Assembly: GCA_037576215.1 (NCBI GenBank)
Contig: JBANDB010000004.1
Location: 3,472,001-3,536,000 of the forward strand
Length of the DNA: 64,000 bases
Reading direction: 5' to 3'
Source of the DNA: Armillaria gallica
Taxonomy: Eukaryota; Basidiomycota; Agaricomycetes; Agaricales; Physalacriaceae
Shown: one piece after another, positions 45,005 through 56,491 of the stretch
How the letters are laid out: each line of letters begins with the position of its first letter
How positions within the stretch are numbered: the stretch's first letter is position 1
Translations under genes and position numbers: made by a program
The notes under the pieces: generated by a model
Database searches by the model: none
Told to the model about the DNA's origin: nothing
The model's input: the letters and a program-made list of their open reading frames with translations, nothing else

Positions 45005-47139
45005 TCATAGCTTCCTCAGTGCGATAGAGCATTTAAATGCCTTGGGATGCCTACAAATAAATTGAGCCTATGTCGAGTGGAACGATATGCCCTTACATAC
45101 CTCACGAAAGAAGATTCGAATTCCGGGACTACCGTTATGGTATTCCCATCCGAGTCCTTGGCTTTCGCTATATCGAATGAGGCGACAATCATCGAAACCG
45201 CTATCCAAATGCCCGCGTCCGCATAATGCCTCCCGGGACATTTCCTGAGGAAAATTTTCAGTGTCAAGATTACGAACACCAATTTGTCTTGAACCTTACC
45301 GTCTACCAAAACCGAACGCCACATCGCGAGGGTCGAAGTCTTCCAGTTCTTCTGCGTATCTCTCAGGACGAAACACGTCAGGGCTGGAGCAAATTTTCAT
45401 CATTGCGCTATAATCGTGGTATTATTGAAGGCATTCAGTAAAGCCAAAAAAAGAACATACTAGATATTCGCGAGAATGGTGCTGCCTTTCGGGATGAAGC
45501 GATCTCTGAAAATATCATCCTCCATCACTCGATGGGGCAAGCCCAAGGGTACAGGAGGGTTCCATCTTCATCGATAAGCGCTTAGCTTTGTTGACCGAGT
45601 CCTCGGTAGGAATGACACTGACCTGTAGACTTCCTTGATGACGGATTCAAGATATGGCAAGGACTCCCTATCCGATAGGTCCGGTAGACGCTCACGCCCC
45701 ACGACAAAGTCCATTTCTTCCTGCGCTTTGGCGAATGCGCCCGGATAGAGAACCATCGCCAAGATGAAAGAAGTGAGCACGCAAACAGTCTGCCCAGAAA
45801 AAAAGTTTTAGTGCCCTGGTCCTAGCCAGCGAACCTGAGAGAAGCTTACGGTATCTTCGGCCGCAGAATACAACGTTCCAGCCACACCTTTGATATCCTC
45901 GACGTCTTCGTCTGAAATAGTACCCATGACGAGGCAGTCTTTGATCAGCCTCGAGGTGAGCGAGGGCGGCGCAGTGCCCATATCCTTAAGCAAATAGTCA
46001 GTTATGAAATAGAATATGGGGGTAGTAAATGAATTCATTACTATTTCTTCTTTGACCTGTTCGTATGGAATGGTCATCATCTGTTCTACTGCGGCTTTGA
46101 CCTCCAAGGCATCACGTTTGAATGCCGAGAAGGGAGCCCATGTGGGTATATACCTAAGGAGGGTATCAGCACTATAAATTTGAATCGCAAGACGCGCCAC
46201 CAACCTCATCAACGGGAAGTAATCAACCAACGTAGCAGCCGGCGAGCCGGATTGTATCGTCATCTTCAAGGCCTTCTCAGCTAGAAGACGTCAACATCAG
46301 GCGATAAAGGAAGTGACCATAACTAACCTAGCTTGATAGTAAGATCATCATTTGATTTCACATCGGCACCATACGCGATTTTAAGAATACTAGCCGCGGC
46401 ATATCTGTTGATGATATTCATTCAGGCGAGATCATCATCCCTGATGGGAAGAACTGACCCTCTGATATGATCCAAAAATACCTCAGGACTGTCAGCTAGA
46501 CCCTTCAGCAGTGTCTGTGCTGACTGATTCTGTATGGGTTCAAGATCCTTAACGGCACGTTGGTTGAACGTTTGGTGAATGAAACGTCTGTGTTTGCGGA
46601 AACGCGGTCCACTGCCAAATACCCGTTCACTAGACGCAACCAAGAGAACGGGAAGAAGCTTACTATCTAATATGTGTGGTCGAATGGTTCCATCCCATCC
46701 TATACGGGGAGGAAAGGTTAGACACAGTCAACGGTCGAAGTGAGCAAATAATGTACATTTCTGCTAGTAGCACGAATCGCGGACGATCAGAATATATAGC
46801 ACTCCTGCGCTCAAGTAATTCTTGAGCGGCTTGAATGCTGCTGAGGACGATTGTAGACTGGTTGAACACCTTGAGATGAACAACGTCACCTGTAGACGGG
46901 ATCGGTCATGACATTCCCAACGATGTAAGAATCACTGGCTAACCGTAGACGGCTCCCCACTCCGTGAACGTCTCCTCGGGATGACTTGACTGGATTTGCA
47001 GGACGTTACCGATGAACCAAGTCGGTTTCGGCCCGTCTGGTAACGAAAGTTTACGAGCGCGTGAAAATCGTGCATACGCGACGACGGCAAAAACGACGAG
47101 AAGAGATATCACCAACGACGATGTCTCTGAGGAAAACAT
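45005..47139 (-). CDS. Cytochrome P450 monooxygenase A
   Basis: Start MFSSETSS (47139) with an N-terminal membrane anchor ([17 protein letters not shown]) and the hinge [13 protein letters not shown]. Then come the B region ([16 protein letters not shown]...[13 protein letters not shown]), the C helix ([19 protein letters not shown]), the I helix with [14 protein letters not shown] (the A-G-x-D/E-T motif), the K helix with ESVIKEVYR (ExxR), [15 protein letters not shown], a PERY motif and the haem loop FGFGRR joined across an intron to [13 protein letters not shown], which carries the Cys thiolate ligand. The last exon reads [14 protein letters not shown]. It resembles the large agaricomycete P450 clans annotated as CYP5144 or O-methylsterigmatocystin oxidoreductase-like. 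It is ER-bound and oxidises small hydrophobic substrates; the substrate is unknown. At least ten short introns. An upstream in-frame ATG (about 47206) is possible. Confidence 0.9.
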
Positions 47140-48477
47140 GGCGGCTGGGAGTGAACGAAGGATACGTCGCATATTCTCGGCCTCGCTTTTAAACTTGGAA
47201 AACATGGCTGAATGCGGATCGATCACCGTAGCAGATGTATTGTGATGTGTATGAGAATTCCGGAACAGGGTAGAAATAGAAATAAGACGCATCCACATGA
47301 AATACCCGATTAAAGGAAGCCACTGCAGTTTCGAAGGGCCCGAACGGAACATACACCCAGGCGACATAACGCGCAAGCTCTATCGAAAGGCGGTACAACT
47401 GTACTTGACAGGAAGCATTGCGATCGGATAGTCTTCTCGAAATTCTGATGGAAGACACATCGGCTGGAAGCGTGGAACAATTCAATTATCGACTTTCGTG
47501 GACATCGCAAAGCAGATAGTGTTCATCCGGGCCTTCCAATCCACGGGCCTGTGGGCACCCGAGCCAGGGTATGATGTGGAAATCGATGATAGAAGGACTG
47601 ATCATGAGACGGACCAGCTGAAGCTTTCCTGAGAGTGAAAATGTGGACCTTATTGTCGAGCGGGAGTAAATAATCACATTCAGTCAAGCCTGGGCCGAGG
47701 GTAGTAACCAAGAGCCTCCGGGCGCACATATACGTTAACCGGAGACACGTAGCGCGTTGACGGCGTATTAACCTGTAACCTGTAACTGAGAGCGCGACCC
47801 GGGTGCGTTCGACGGTAGCTCCAATTGGGTTCCTCTGTCAGGGACCGAGATGGAAGACGCCCACATTCTGGATGATTGTTTGGTTTCTTGAAGATGAAAT
47901 GCTGGTCAGTAGGTTTGGAAAATGCTCCAGAATCCCTATCGTAGTCCATCATCGCGAGAATTCCCCGGCAAACAATTGCCCCCAGGAAACGAGCAAGTGA
48001 TCGCACTCCACGAAGGCAAAGCTGAAACTCTAGGTGCGACGAGGAACGCACCATGGGGATCGATATGGATTCGGTGGAGTTAGGTTCTGTAAAGTTACCT
48101 CAGGAATACATTGCTTGATAGGAAGGGAAATGCCAAGGTCGGCATGACTGTGAATAAGGAACCTGGAAGAGCAGCCCCTGCCGCCGGTCGGTGCTAGGTC
48201 GCGGACATTACGGAGTTTGAAAGTCCAAGTGTGGCGCTTTCAGCTGGTGGTACAGTGACCAAGGTAAATGACGATACGAAAGTACATAAAGACGGACGCA
48301 CGGCCATTGGACACCGCATGGACTGTCATTTCCAACTTATTCGAAGGTTTCCACAGAGCGGCGAGCACCAAAGTAAGCCAGATTTACCTAATTATTCATA
48401 GCACGAGTACAATATAGAACATTAATATCGACAACTTTTAAGTAACAAAGTTAGCCCTCTCTCGGGACCGAAGCTAT
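47140..48477. other. Intergenic between tandem P450 genes
   Basis: About 1.3 kb without a recognisable gene. The minus-strand ORF at 47680-48054 has no family resemblance. Confidence 0.4.
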
Positions 48478-50587
48478 TCACTTTCGGGGTCGGATACAAC
48501 ACTTGAATTTCTTTGGGTGTCTGGAAAAGACATATGATATGACATAGACAGCCCGAATCAGCGACGACAACGCACCGGACAAAGGCCGACTCGAATTCGG
48601 CAACGGGTGTAATCACGTTCCCTTCAGAATCCTTGGCCTTTGATATATCAAACCTTGAGATAATCATGGAAAGCGCCAGCCACACTCCTGCATCAGCGAA
48701 ATACCTTCCAGGGCACTTCCTGACACCAACAGTCAGCCTGAAGAACAGAGGCATCTGAAATACCACCGCTGACCTTCTCCCAAATCCAAATATTACGTCT
48801 CGTGGGTTCAGGACCTCTGAATCCTCAAACCGCTCAGGAAGGAAGGTATCCGGATCGGGGCAATTCTTCAGGATCGCACTGTGTACAGCGTAAACATTGC
48901 TGACGATATCGATGTAATCCAAATGACATACTAGACGTTTGCCAGAACAGTGCTACCCTTGGGAATGAAGCGGTCCCTGTAAATGTCGTCTTCCATAACT
49001 CGATGGGGTAAACCCAAAGGTACCGGAGGATTCCATCTGCAGCAATCTATGAGCCTCTTTTAATGTTCACCGCCATGATGACGCACGAACCTGTACACCT
49101 CTTTGATGACAGCATCGAGATACGGCAAAGCTTCTCTGTCATTCAGGTCCGGCAATCGTACCCTGCCTACGACATCATCCATTTCATCCTGTGCCTTGAC
49201 AAATACTTCCGGAAATAGAACCATGGCTAGGATGAATGAGGTGATCACACACGCAGACTAGAAACAATGATCAGTAATTGAGCTATTTAGCGTTTTCAAC
49301 GGAGACCTTACGGTATCTTCCGCAGCAGCGTACAATGTCCCTGCTACGCCCTTGATGTCTTCCTCGTCCTCGTGCGTGATACTTCCTGTGCTAAGATGGG
49401 CCTCTATCAGTCGTGAGGTCAATGAAGATGCCGCGGTTCCCAGGCTCTATCGAAGTTCGTCAGAGAAGAGCCAGAGACCCCGATCATGAACGAGTAATAC
49501 CATCTCTTCCTTGACCCGTTCATAGGGAAGTGACATCATTTGGTCAACGGCAGCTTTCACTTTCAGCGCATCGCGTTTGAAACGGGAAAATGGAGCCCAT
49601 GTGGGAATGTATCTGGAAAATTTCAGGTCCTACGATGTCACCGGAAAGTCAAACAAGCGATACGCACCTCATTACCGGGAAGTAATCAACGAGTGTAGCG
49701 GCCGGTGTGCCCGACTGTACAGTCATGGTGGTTGCTCTTTCGGCTGCGAATGTATTCCTTAGGTCGCTTGTCGCTAAACCAAACGAGCAACGGATTACTG
49801 ACCTAGCTTAATATAGAGGTCATCACTTGACTTAACGTCTGCTCCGTAAGCGACTTTGAGGATTGTGGCTCCGGTATATCTTTAGTGAAATATGTAGGCG
49901 ATGTTATGCCCATGGCAATAAGCCTCACCGTCTGATATGGTCAATGAATAACTCAGGAGTTACAGTCAGCCCTTCCATCAAGGTTAGTGCCTCCTTGGCC
50001 TGTATAGGTTGAAGGTCCGCGACGGCCTGTTGGTTGAACGTTTGATGCATGAAGCGCCTATGTTTTCGGAATCGGGCCCCACTAGTGACGTTAGGTTGGA
50101 GAACCCAGCAAACAAGCTCAGTGACATACTATCTGACGTGCGTCGACGCGTTTTGCCATCCCATCCTGACAAAGAAATTGAGCAACTTTGACAAGACGTA
50201 GATTGTAATCATACATTTCGGAGAGTAGCACAAGACGCGGGCGATCGGAATACATAGCGCCGCGTTGCTCCAGTAATTCGTGGGCGGCTTCACAGCTGTT
50301 TAGAATGATCATGGACTGACTGAAAAGTTTTATATGAACGACATCGCCTGTCAACGCGGTCACCAGCCTGGTCGTAGTACTCTCAGACAATGATTCTTAC
50401 CGTAAGTGTAGGCCCACTCGGTAAATTTGTGCTCCGGATTTTTGGCAGGGACCTGCAAGACGTTGCCGATAAACCAAGCTGGTGTCGGTCCATCTGGACG
50501 TCGTGGCCTGCGAGCAGAAGCATACCAGTACACAGTGAAGACGAAGAGAGCGAGCAATACGAAAGGCATAGATAGAGGAAAGGGCAT
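48478..50587 (-). CDS. Cytochrome P450 monooxygenase B, tandem paralogue of A
   Basis: Start [20 protein letters not shown] (membrane anchor), then [30 protein letters not shown]...[30 protein letters not shown] (C helix), the K helix [58 protein letters not shown] joined across an intron of about 60 nt to [13 protein letters not shown] (haem Cys), and a final exon [13 protein letters not shown] with the stop at 48478-48480. Intron positions match gene A wherever they could be checked, so the two arose by tandem duplication. All key motifs are intact. Probable ER membrane monooxygenase of the same CYP family; the substrate is unknown. Confidence 0.9.
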
Positions 50588-51959
50588 ATCAGTCGAATGG
50601 AAAATGGTGGATATGGATAATTGACCAGCACCGTAGCATTGCTTTAAAGGCTGAACACGATCAACATAATGCTCCACGGATTGTACACAAAACCCGATTT
50701 ACAGTGTCCACGACGAAAGAAAAAAAATTGACCGAAGAAGGTCAAGGCGAAAGCTTCATTGCGACCGACGATCATGAAACTAATCGCGAAACAGTAACTT
50801 GACCGTTACCGCTCCCGTCGAAACTGCGTCTCAGGAGCCAATCTGGCTTTTTGCGTTGCATGACGGGAAGAATTCGAAGTCTGAAAATCTGGTGGAGACA
50901 TGCGGGCATGAAGAAAAGAGGCTCCTTTGATAGGTGTATGTAGTAATTGAATTGACGGATAAGGCTGGTGGATCGATCCACACTGGACGACGACGCTGAT
51001 AGAAAGCCTGGTCTTGGGGTAAAGACCCGGTGCTGGCAGACAATTTTTAGAGCGAAGGAGTAGTTATGTCGGTCGTCCCTTTCAGCCCGGTGCAGTCAGC
51101 GTTGATGACGCACCAAGAAGAGCGTAGAGCGACTATTAGTCTTATTGGTTGTTCCTGACCCTAAAGACCAAGAAGATTGATGCAGAGCCGATGAAAGAAG
51201 CGTTAGACGATCACTGGGAATCAGTCAACGCCAATGCTATCGTTCGAGGGCAACCAAAAAAAAAAAACCTCGTTCAGGTCATAATGCGAGACTCCGCCAC
51301 TGTTTGCCACTTTATAGTTAGATATAGTTGTTTCTTTGACACGGATAATTCTATAGTGCGGAAATTTAATGTCGGTATGGCATTTCGGAAAGAACGTGAA
51401 GCTCGCACGGATCAAATCTGAGAGGCCAGCCGAGGGAACAGGTCAGACGCGGAACGTCTGTATCCCGTCGCCTAGCAGTCGAACTTGGGGGCCTAACCTG
51501 AGATACGTTCTTCGGTGGTCAGTTGAAGTCTGAATAGCTGTAGGCGACCGTCAAAACGGACAGGTATCTCGGTTTCAACGCACAATGCACGAGGGCCACA
51601 CGAGCCCGCTCACGATAGCAAAGTATTGTCGAAGACGGACAAGACTGCCGCGGTGTACTGTCAGTATACCGAATTTCGCCGGGCCGGACGCCAGCAAGAA
51701 AGCCGTTTCTATATGTGCGCTTAGGATCGACCAAAATTTCCTGCATACTAGCATGCATGATGTCACAGACACTATAATATATGAAAAAATGGGCGCCACA
51801 CCTAATGCTCCAGCTGCTTCATCACCCCGAACTCGGGAATAGTAAATAGCATTGACATTTCAATGACTGAATGCGCGGTAATCGGGCGTCTCAGTACCAG
51901 TATTCAGCATCCGAGGAGGTATGCAGAGAGCCGCAGGGTAGACAGCACGTTCTCCATTT
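50588..51959. other. Intergenic, no gene recognised
   Basis: About 1.4 kb upstream of P450 B with only short unrelated ORFs. Confidence 0.4.
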
Positions 51960-52578
51960 CAAGGGACCGGATGAGAACTCAATGCATCATTGTAACGCTG
52001 GCGACCTTGAATACAAATTTTCTAGAACCTGGATAGTGGCCCGGCTTCTTCGCCCGAGGTGCCCGTCCTTGGATGTCCATCGCGAAGGCTAGCATCGATG
52101 TCCCACTGATTCTAAATATGAACGAGGCATGAAGTGGAGGCCACACGGCTGTGCTTACCTCTTTTCCCTTTTTATCGGCGCTTGCTTCAGGTGTCCTTGC
52201 CATCGCGAGGGCATCGTTTTCTGTAAAGGCGGAACGCGGATGATTCTCATTACTTCGAATCCAGATGGATTGATGAAGGGGGGCTTGCCTTTATTCGTCT
52301 GAATCTGCTCGATGTCCTCTGAAAAGGCGATGAGATGCGGTGTGTTGCTGGACTAGAAGACGGGCGAACCTTCAGGCTTCTTGACAGAATTCATCCTTTG
52401 GCGAATTTGTCGCTGAGTCTCCAGGCGCGCGGCGATGAGGGCTATCTCCGCCTCCAAGTTATCGCATTGGACTACGAGCCTTCCATTCTGGTCCAGGTAA
52501 CGATCCAGTTTGTGCAACAAATCCGGGATCTTGTTGATAATGTCGGACGCAAGCGGCGAGATGTCCGGCATGGTTGGC
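51960..52578 (-). CDS. Possible small coiled-coil protein
   Basis: Unrecognised. From the ATG at 52578 the frame reads MPDISPLASDIINK then KLDRYLDQNGRLVVQCDNLEAEIALIAARLETQRQIRQRMNS, a good heptad-like helix. A donor-like GTTCGC follows at about 52368. A later open piece (DIEQIQTNKGKPPFINPSGF, near 52310) ends at a CAG before ENDALAMARTPEASADKKGK (about 52205), with GTAAGC after it. The 3' end was not resolved. Start-to-start distance to the plus-strand gene at 52692 is about 110 bp, suggesting a bidirectional promoter. Confidence 0.35.
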
Positions 52579-52691
52579 AAAGGGCGATGTGGTGCTGGTT
52601 CAAGTTCTACCGCCGGAAAGCGATCGTACCAAGTCCAACCACCCTCTGATTCCAACCACGACCATCCTACTGGCAGCACGATCCTTTCAAC

Positions 52692-53543
52692 ATGTCTAGC
52701 ACCCGTATCGCCGTTACCGCCACCGTCGAGTTCGACGTCCTCGAGACTGCCCGTACACTGGAGACCCAGCTACGCGATATAGAAAGTCTCTGCCAAGAAG
52801 CCAAATCTGCTCGCGACAAGAACAAGGCAAGGAGGAAGGCTCTCGAGAAACAGCTGTCGTCCCTCAATGCCCAGCTTCAGTTGGAGACGGCGGAAACGGA
52901 AAGGTTCTGTGGCAGGCTCGCGTCGAGGTCGGTGCCAACCCTTCCCGACCTCAGTCCACGCCCGCTCGACGCCCACTTTCACGTCTTTACTGGAAACCCT
53001 GACCGTAACAATGACGCGTACACGTTCTCCGGCAGTGCGTGGACTGGCCATGCAGTATCCGAGCCTACAACCCTGGCAGCGTCAGCGTTCATCTCTCATC
53101 CCGAGTCGTTCAGCGACACGTACGTCTTTGCCGATGGCACCAGGCGGCAGACGGCGCTGCTGGCCTTTGACAGCCAAACAGACTTCCAGTACACTCCCTC
53201 GCCACCTATCCAGCCCCTTGCAAATCAGCCAATTGGACTATATGCGCCAAACGACAGCCTAGCCTCCCTGCAAAGCCAGCTGTCTGTGTTCTCTAACGCG
53301 CATTCTCTATCTTCCCAGCTGAATGAGCAGACGACTGGGACACCATTCTCGTTTGAATCTGTCTATGGCTCCTACTACGACTTGTACGCGACTAGCGCGT
53401 CGGCGGTCTCGATTGAAGGTCCTGAACGAAAGGTGCTGGGAGAGCTGCATATCGTCAATGCGGATGATGATGGAGCAGACATAAAGCGTGTACGTTGGAA
53501 TACGAGGTCACTGAGTACACCATTGAGCCGTGCAAGAAGGTGA
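52692..53543 (+). CDS. Hypothetical protein with N-terminal coiled coil
   Basis: A single open frame of 283 codons, MSSTRIAVTATVEFDVLET..., with a strong coiled coil at residues 15-75 (TLETQLRDIESLCQEAKSARDKNKARRKALEKQL) and a Ser/Thr/Tyr-rich, Phe-containing low-complexity remainder. No family recognised. The 3' part overlaps the minus-strand retrotransposon frame at 53375-54223; the C-terminal end may have been altered by that insertion, since the frame stops at 53543 just where LINE-like sequence begins. Confidence 0.5.
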   Translation: MSSTRIAVTATVEFDVLETARTLETQLRDIESLCQEAKSARDKNKARRKALEKQLSSLNAQLQLETAETERFCGRLASRSVPTLPDLSPRPLDAHFHVFTGNPDRNNDAYTFSGSAWTGHAVSEPTTLAASAFISHPESFSDTYVFADGTRRQTALLAFDSQTDFQYTPSPPIQPLANQPIGLYAPNDSLASLQSQLSVFSNAHSLSSQLNEQTTGTPFSFESVYGSYYDLYATSASAVSIEGPERKVLGELHIVNADDDGADIKRVRWNTRSLSTPLSRARR

Positions 53544-53559
53544 AGACGTCGAAGATGGG

Positions 53560-54223
53560 CAGTTGGGCGCGAGGACTTTTGTCCTGGTCGCCGAGGACTT
53601 TTGTCCTGAAAGTTGCCGAATGCTGCTCTGGAGCGGAAGAGATAGGCATTTGGAGGTACATGGCCTGTTCGTAACTGGGTAAACATGCTGGCTTCTACTC
53701 TCGACATGTTTTTGAACGTTCGTTGGACTTTGGGAGTTGGTGAAGACCGATCGAAGGATTTCGTGAAGCTGCCCTTGGCTGAGGTGAGCCAGTGCTTTGC
53801 CCATCGCTTCTGTGTACGCTTAGTGAAATCTGCTTTTGCCGCGGCTTTGCTTCGTGGGAGTTGGCTGGCGAGAACCGTGTGTTTGTCAAACAGGGTAGTT
53901 GAGGATCCTTGCGCTGCGAGCTTCGCTTCTGCGTCGACCATTTCGTTTCCATGGATACCGATGTGTCCTGGTACCCATTGAATGCGGATCCGGAGGGACC
54001 GTCGCTTTGCCTGGAGTCGCCGTGCTTGCCGATGGAACTCGTTGACTAAGTAACGACCTGATTTCGTCTGGCCTGATTGGATAGCAAGGATGGCAGCTTG
54101 GGAATCAATGAGGATGGTAGCCTTGACCAGTCTGGGGGTGCTTTTGATGATCATAAGCCGAAACAGGAGTTTGCCATCAATTTGTATAGATTTTTCTTTT
54201 TTGGGATTTCTGTTGGTTTCCAA
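53560..54223 (-). mobile_element. LINE retrotransposon fragment: RNase H domain
   Basis: The minus-strand frame contains VKATILIDSQAAILAIQSGQ and ISWVPGH-like IRIQWVPGHIGIHGNEMVDA (catalytic Asp in DSQAA; HxGIxGNExVDxxA motif), then AKADFTKRTQKRWAKHWL and FTQLRTGHVPPNAYLF. This is the RNase H-like domain and linker at the C terminus of agaricomycete non-LTR (LINE) reverse transcriptases. The reverse transcriptase domain itself is absent from the window, so the element is 5'-truncated, and the zinc-binding end after PNAYLF is scrambled. It is a dead relic. Confidence 0.85.
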
Positions 54224-54457
54224 ATTTCAGAATATGCCCGTCTTTTCCACTATGTCTCTTGAACGGGATGCTGCATTTGAACGTACTCGACCGTTTTTGA
54301 TCTTTTCGCTACACAGATCCTGAACAAGCTGAAGCAATAGGCAAAAATTTCACGCCATTTTCTAGTACTATACTCGGAAGTATAATACTAATATTATTTT
54401 GTCCTTGATCAGTGACAGATATGGCAAGGATATGGAGAGAACTGAAGACCGAGACTT

Positions 54458-54727
54458 GAATGCCGTTTCTGCAAAACGGTGGTGGAGTTGCCTGAACATG
54501 CCATGCTTGGATGTACGGCTTCGCAAGCACTGGTCCATGTTAGGCGTGAGATGCTGGTAAGAGTTATGCGTGACGAACCTGATCTTGCACCTGTTCATGG
54601 CCAACTTGAGGATGTCGAGTCCTTGAAGAAGATGGTACAAAGTCGGAAGGCAATTGCCTCAGTCGCGAAGTGGGCACACATCGTTTTGAAAATCTTTTAT
54701 GTGGTTCCTGTTTACCGTGGTGGCTAG
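54458..54727 (+). mobile_element. LINE C-terminal zinc-binding fragment, opposite strand
   Basis: The plus-strand frame reads ECRFCKTVVELPEHAMLGC (a C-x2-C-x8-H-x4-C finger, as in the C terminus of LINE reverse transcriptases: C-lCk---E-peHaLl-C), then HVRREMLVRV, VESLKKMVQSRKAIASVAKW and VLKIFYVVPVYR, the family's usual ending. The stop is near 54725. It is on the opposite strand from the RNase H fragment at 53560, so a different insertion, or an inverted piece. The sequence after it (from 54733) is present twice in the window. Confidence 0.7.
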
Positions 54728-54732
54728 GCTAC

Positions 54733-56491
54733 TACCGGAGGGTCATTAATGATTTCGAGTTTTCCGTCTATAGGTCTTCAAGTTCTACAACGGCATGGAG
54801 CTGCGCTGTCTGGGTGGCTCGATCGCCGTGAGCTCGGCTTGGGGAATAAGTAGAGGGTAGTGAGGTCTGGGTTTCGTAGTGCTGTTACTTGTATCCTTGC
54901 GTCCGGTGTGCCTGAAGGTACCGTACCATGTAATGACGAGATGAGATGAGGCGAGATATGCTGAGAAGATCAGCCCGAATATTGTAAACGATCTCGATAT
55001 TTCATGCTACTTTTATTCTATGCAGACCTCAAATTTTTATCGTCATTTTCGTCTCCAATTGAAGGAAGGAAGGAAGATGATTTTATTAGTCGTCCTATTA
55101 TCCCCGTAGTGATACAGGCGTCACCTACCTTGGTGTAAGCGCGACATCAACGTAATCGCCGATTTCATTCTGTACTTTGCATGCAAAGGGCCATCCTTAT
55201 CTTTGTTTTGGCTCACAATTTCGCACACATTTTCTTTACTTAAAGTGCAGAAGTAATTTGAAGTCATTTTCAAAGACAGCAGTAAAGAGTATGATTTCAA
55301 GCAAAGTAGTTAACAAATATCAAAATTTGAACATCGAGCGAGCATGGAACTGAAAGACAAAAGGTACAAGTGAGAAGTGAACGCAGTTGGTTAAAACAAG
55401 TAACAAGGACGAGAGATATTTTTTTTTTAATGAGGATGCTGTCAGTGATAACTAGGCGTGTCGGAAAGGCGCTAGCTGGTCGCGCTAACCAGAAAGGAGG
55501 GTCAGCGACGAATGCTACGGAGTACTATCATCGGACATACATTGGACATACAGTTGCGGCGCACAATTCTCTCATCAAGCCACGGTAGCGGCAACCTCGA
55601 ACTTAGCGCCCTCTACGGCCGATTCCCCAGCGCTAATATTGGCAGTTTTGTCGCCATAAACGACGTTGGCCGCAACGGCTCCATTGACCTTGACGGTGTA
55701 CTTCCCTGTTTCAGAGTACTGTACTTTTTTCCCTACTGAGAGTGTCGCTTTGTCGCCGTCGGGTTTATATACCTCGGCAGATACACTCCCGATGTTTTCG
55801 ATGGTGAATGATTTTACCGCGATGCGAACGCTCATGATGGTTGGTTGTCTGGTGAGAAACGTTCTTCAGTATCGCAGGTGATCTCTGAAGGTACTAGCTG
55901 CATACTTTGGAAGTGAAAGTTGGCTGTCGGGTACTGTCACTGGAGACATAAGTGAGAGCGAGCATGGTAGGAGAATAGTAGGACATACGAGTCAAACGAA
56001 GACGGCGGGAGAAGGTGCTTGACACTCTTGAAAGGAGCAGGATGGGGGAGCTTATATATCCCAATGAAGAGAATTTTTCTATAAATCTCAGTCAGTTTCA
56101 TTGATTGAGAAAATACACGTCGGAAACACTTCTTGCAGACCTGCATATGGACAGAATAGCCGGTTTAGGAGGTAGCTGTTTCAGAATGAGCAAAATTTGC
56201 GTCATATCAGGTCCGAAATCTATTGTTTCCTAGGAAATGTGATTTGGGAGCACATAAAATCACCAAGTCTACTTCGACTTTGTCCGCGAATTCTGGCTGA
56301 CCATAAATAAATTTCCATTGTCTCGGTGTGAGAGTAAAGTTTGATTGAAGAGCTAAAGGAAGATCCAGCTCGTCCTGGTATCTGTTAGAAGCGCTATATT
56401 CAAAGGACCGGACATCTATTGAGCGTCTTCGAGCTTCTTCAAGCTAGCTTGCTAAGGAGAGAGCTGAGCGTGCAGCAGGTGCATCCCATGA
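54733..56491 (+). repeat. 1.76-kb direct repeat, copy A
   Basis: Matches 62205-63962 base for base over long tracts, with scattered substitutions and small indels. It begins TACCGGAGGGTCATTAATG and ends ...GCAGCAGGTGCATCCCA. It contains the 86-residue ORF. The left edge immediately follows the LINE C-terminal fragment, so the first few hundred bases could be a LINE 3' UTR (inference). Confidence 0.92.
55575..55835 (-). CDS. 86-residue hypothetical protein, repeat copy A
   Basis: A single frame MSVRIAVKSFTIENIGSVSAEV... ending FEVAATVA. It is rich in Val, Ala, Lys, Thr and Gly with alternating hydrophobic residues, suggesting an all-beta fold; no Cys, no Trp, no signal peptide and no membrane helix. 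The ATG is preceded by CAACCATC. A TATATAA-like box lies on the minus strand at about 56053, which implies a 5' UTR of roughly 190 bases, possibly with a small intron. The translation is identical to the ORF at 63047. I do not recognise the family. The identity of the ORF in both repeat copies may reflect either recent duplication or conversion. Confidence 0.6.
   Translation of the reverse strand: MSVRIAVKSFTIENIGSVSAEVYKPDGDKATLSVGKKVQYSETGKYTVKVNGAVAANVVYGDKTANISAGESAVEGAKFEVAATVA

Noticed and set aside
45005..50587. Possible secondary-metabolite cluster around the two P450 genes
   Set aside because: No polyketide, peptide or terpene synthase, prenyltransferase or pathway regulator is recognisable nearby; the P450s are better explained as a tandem family expansion.
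51421..51500. GC-rich stretch that looked at first like a tRNA
   Set aside because: No matching acceptor stem, no convincing T-loop consensus and no cloverleaf could be drawn.
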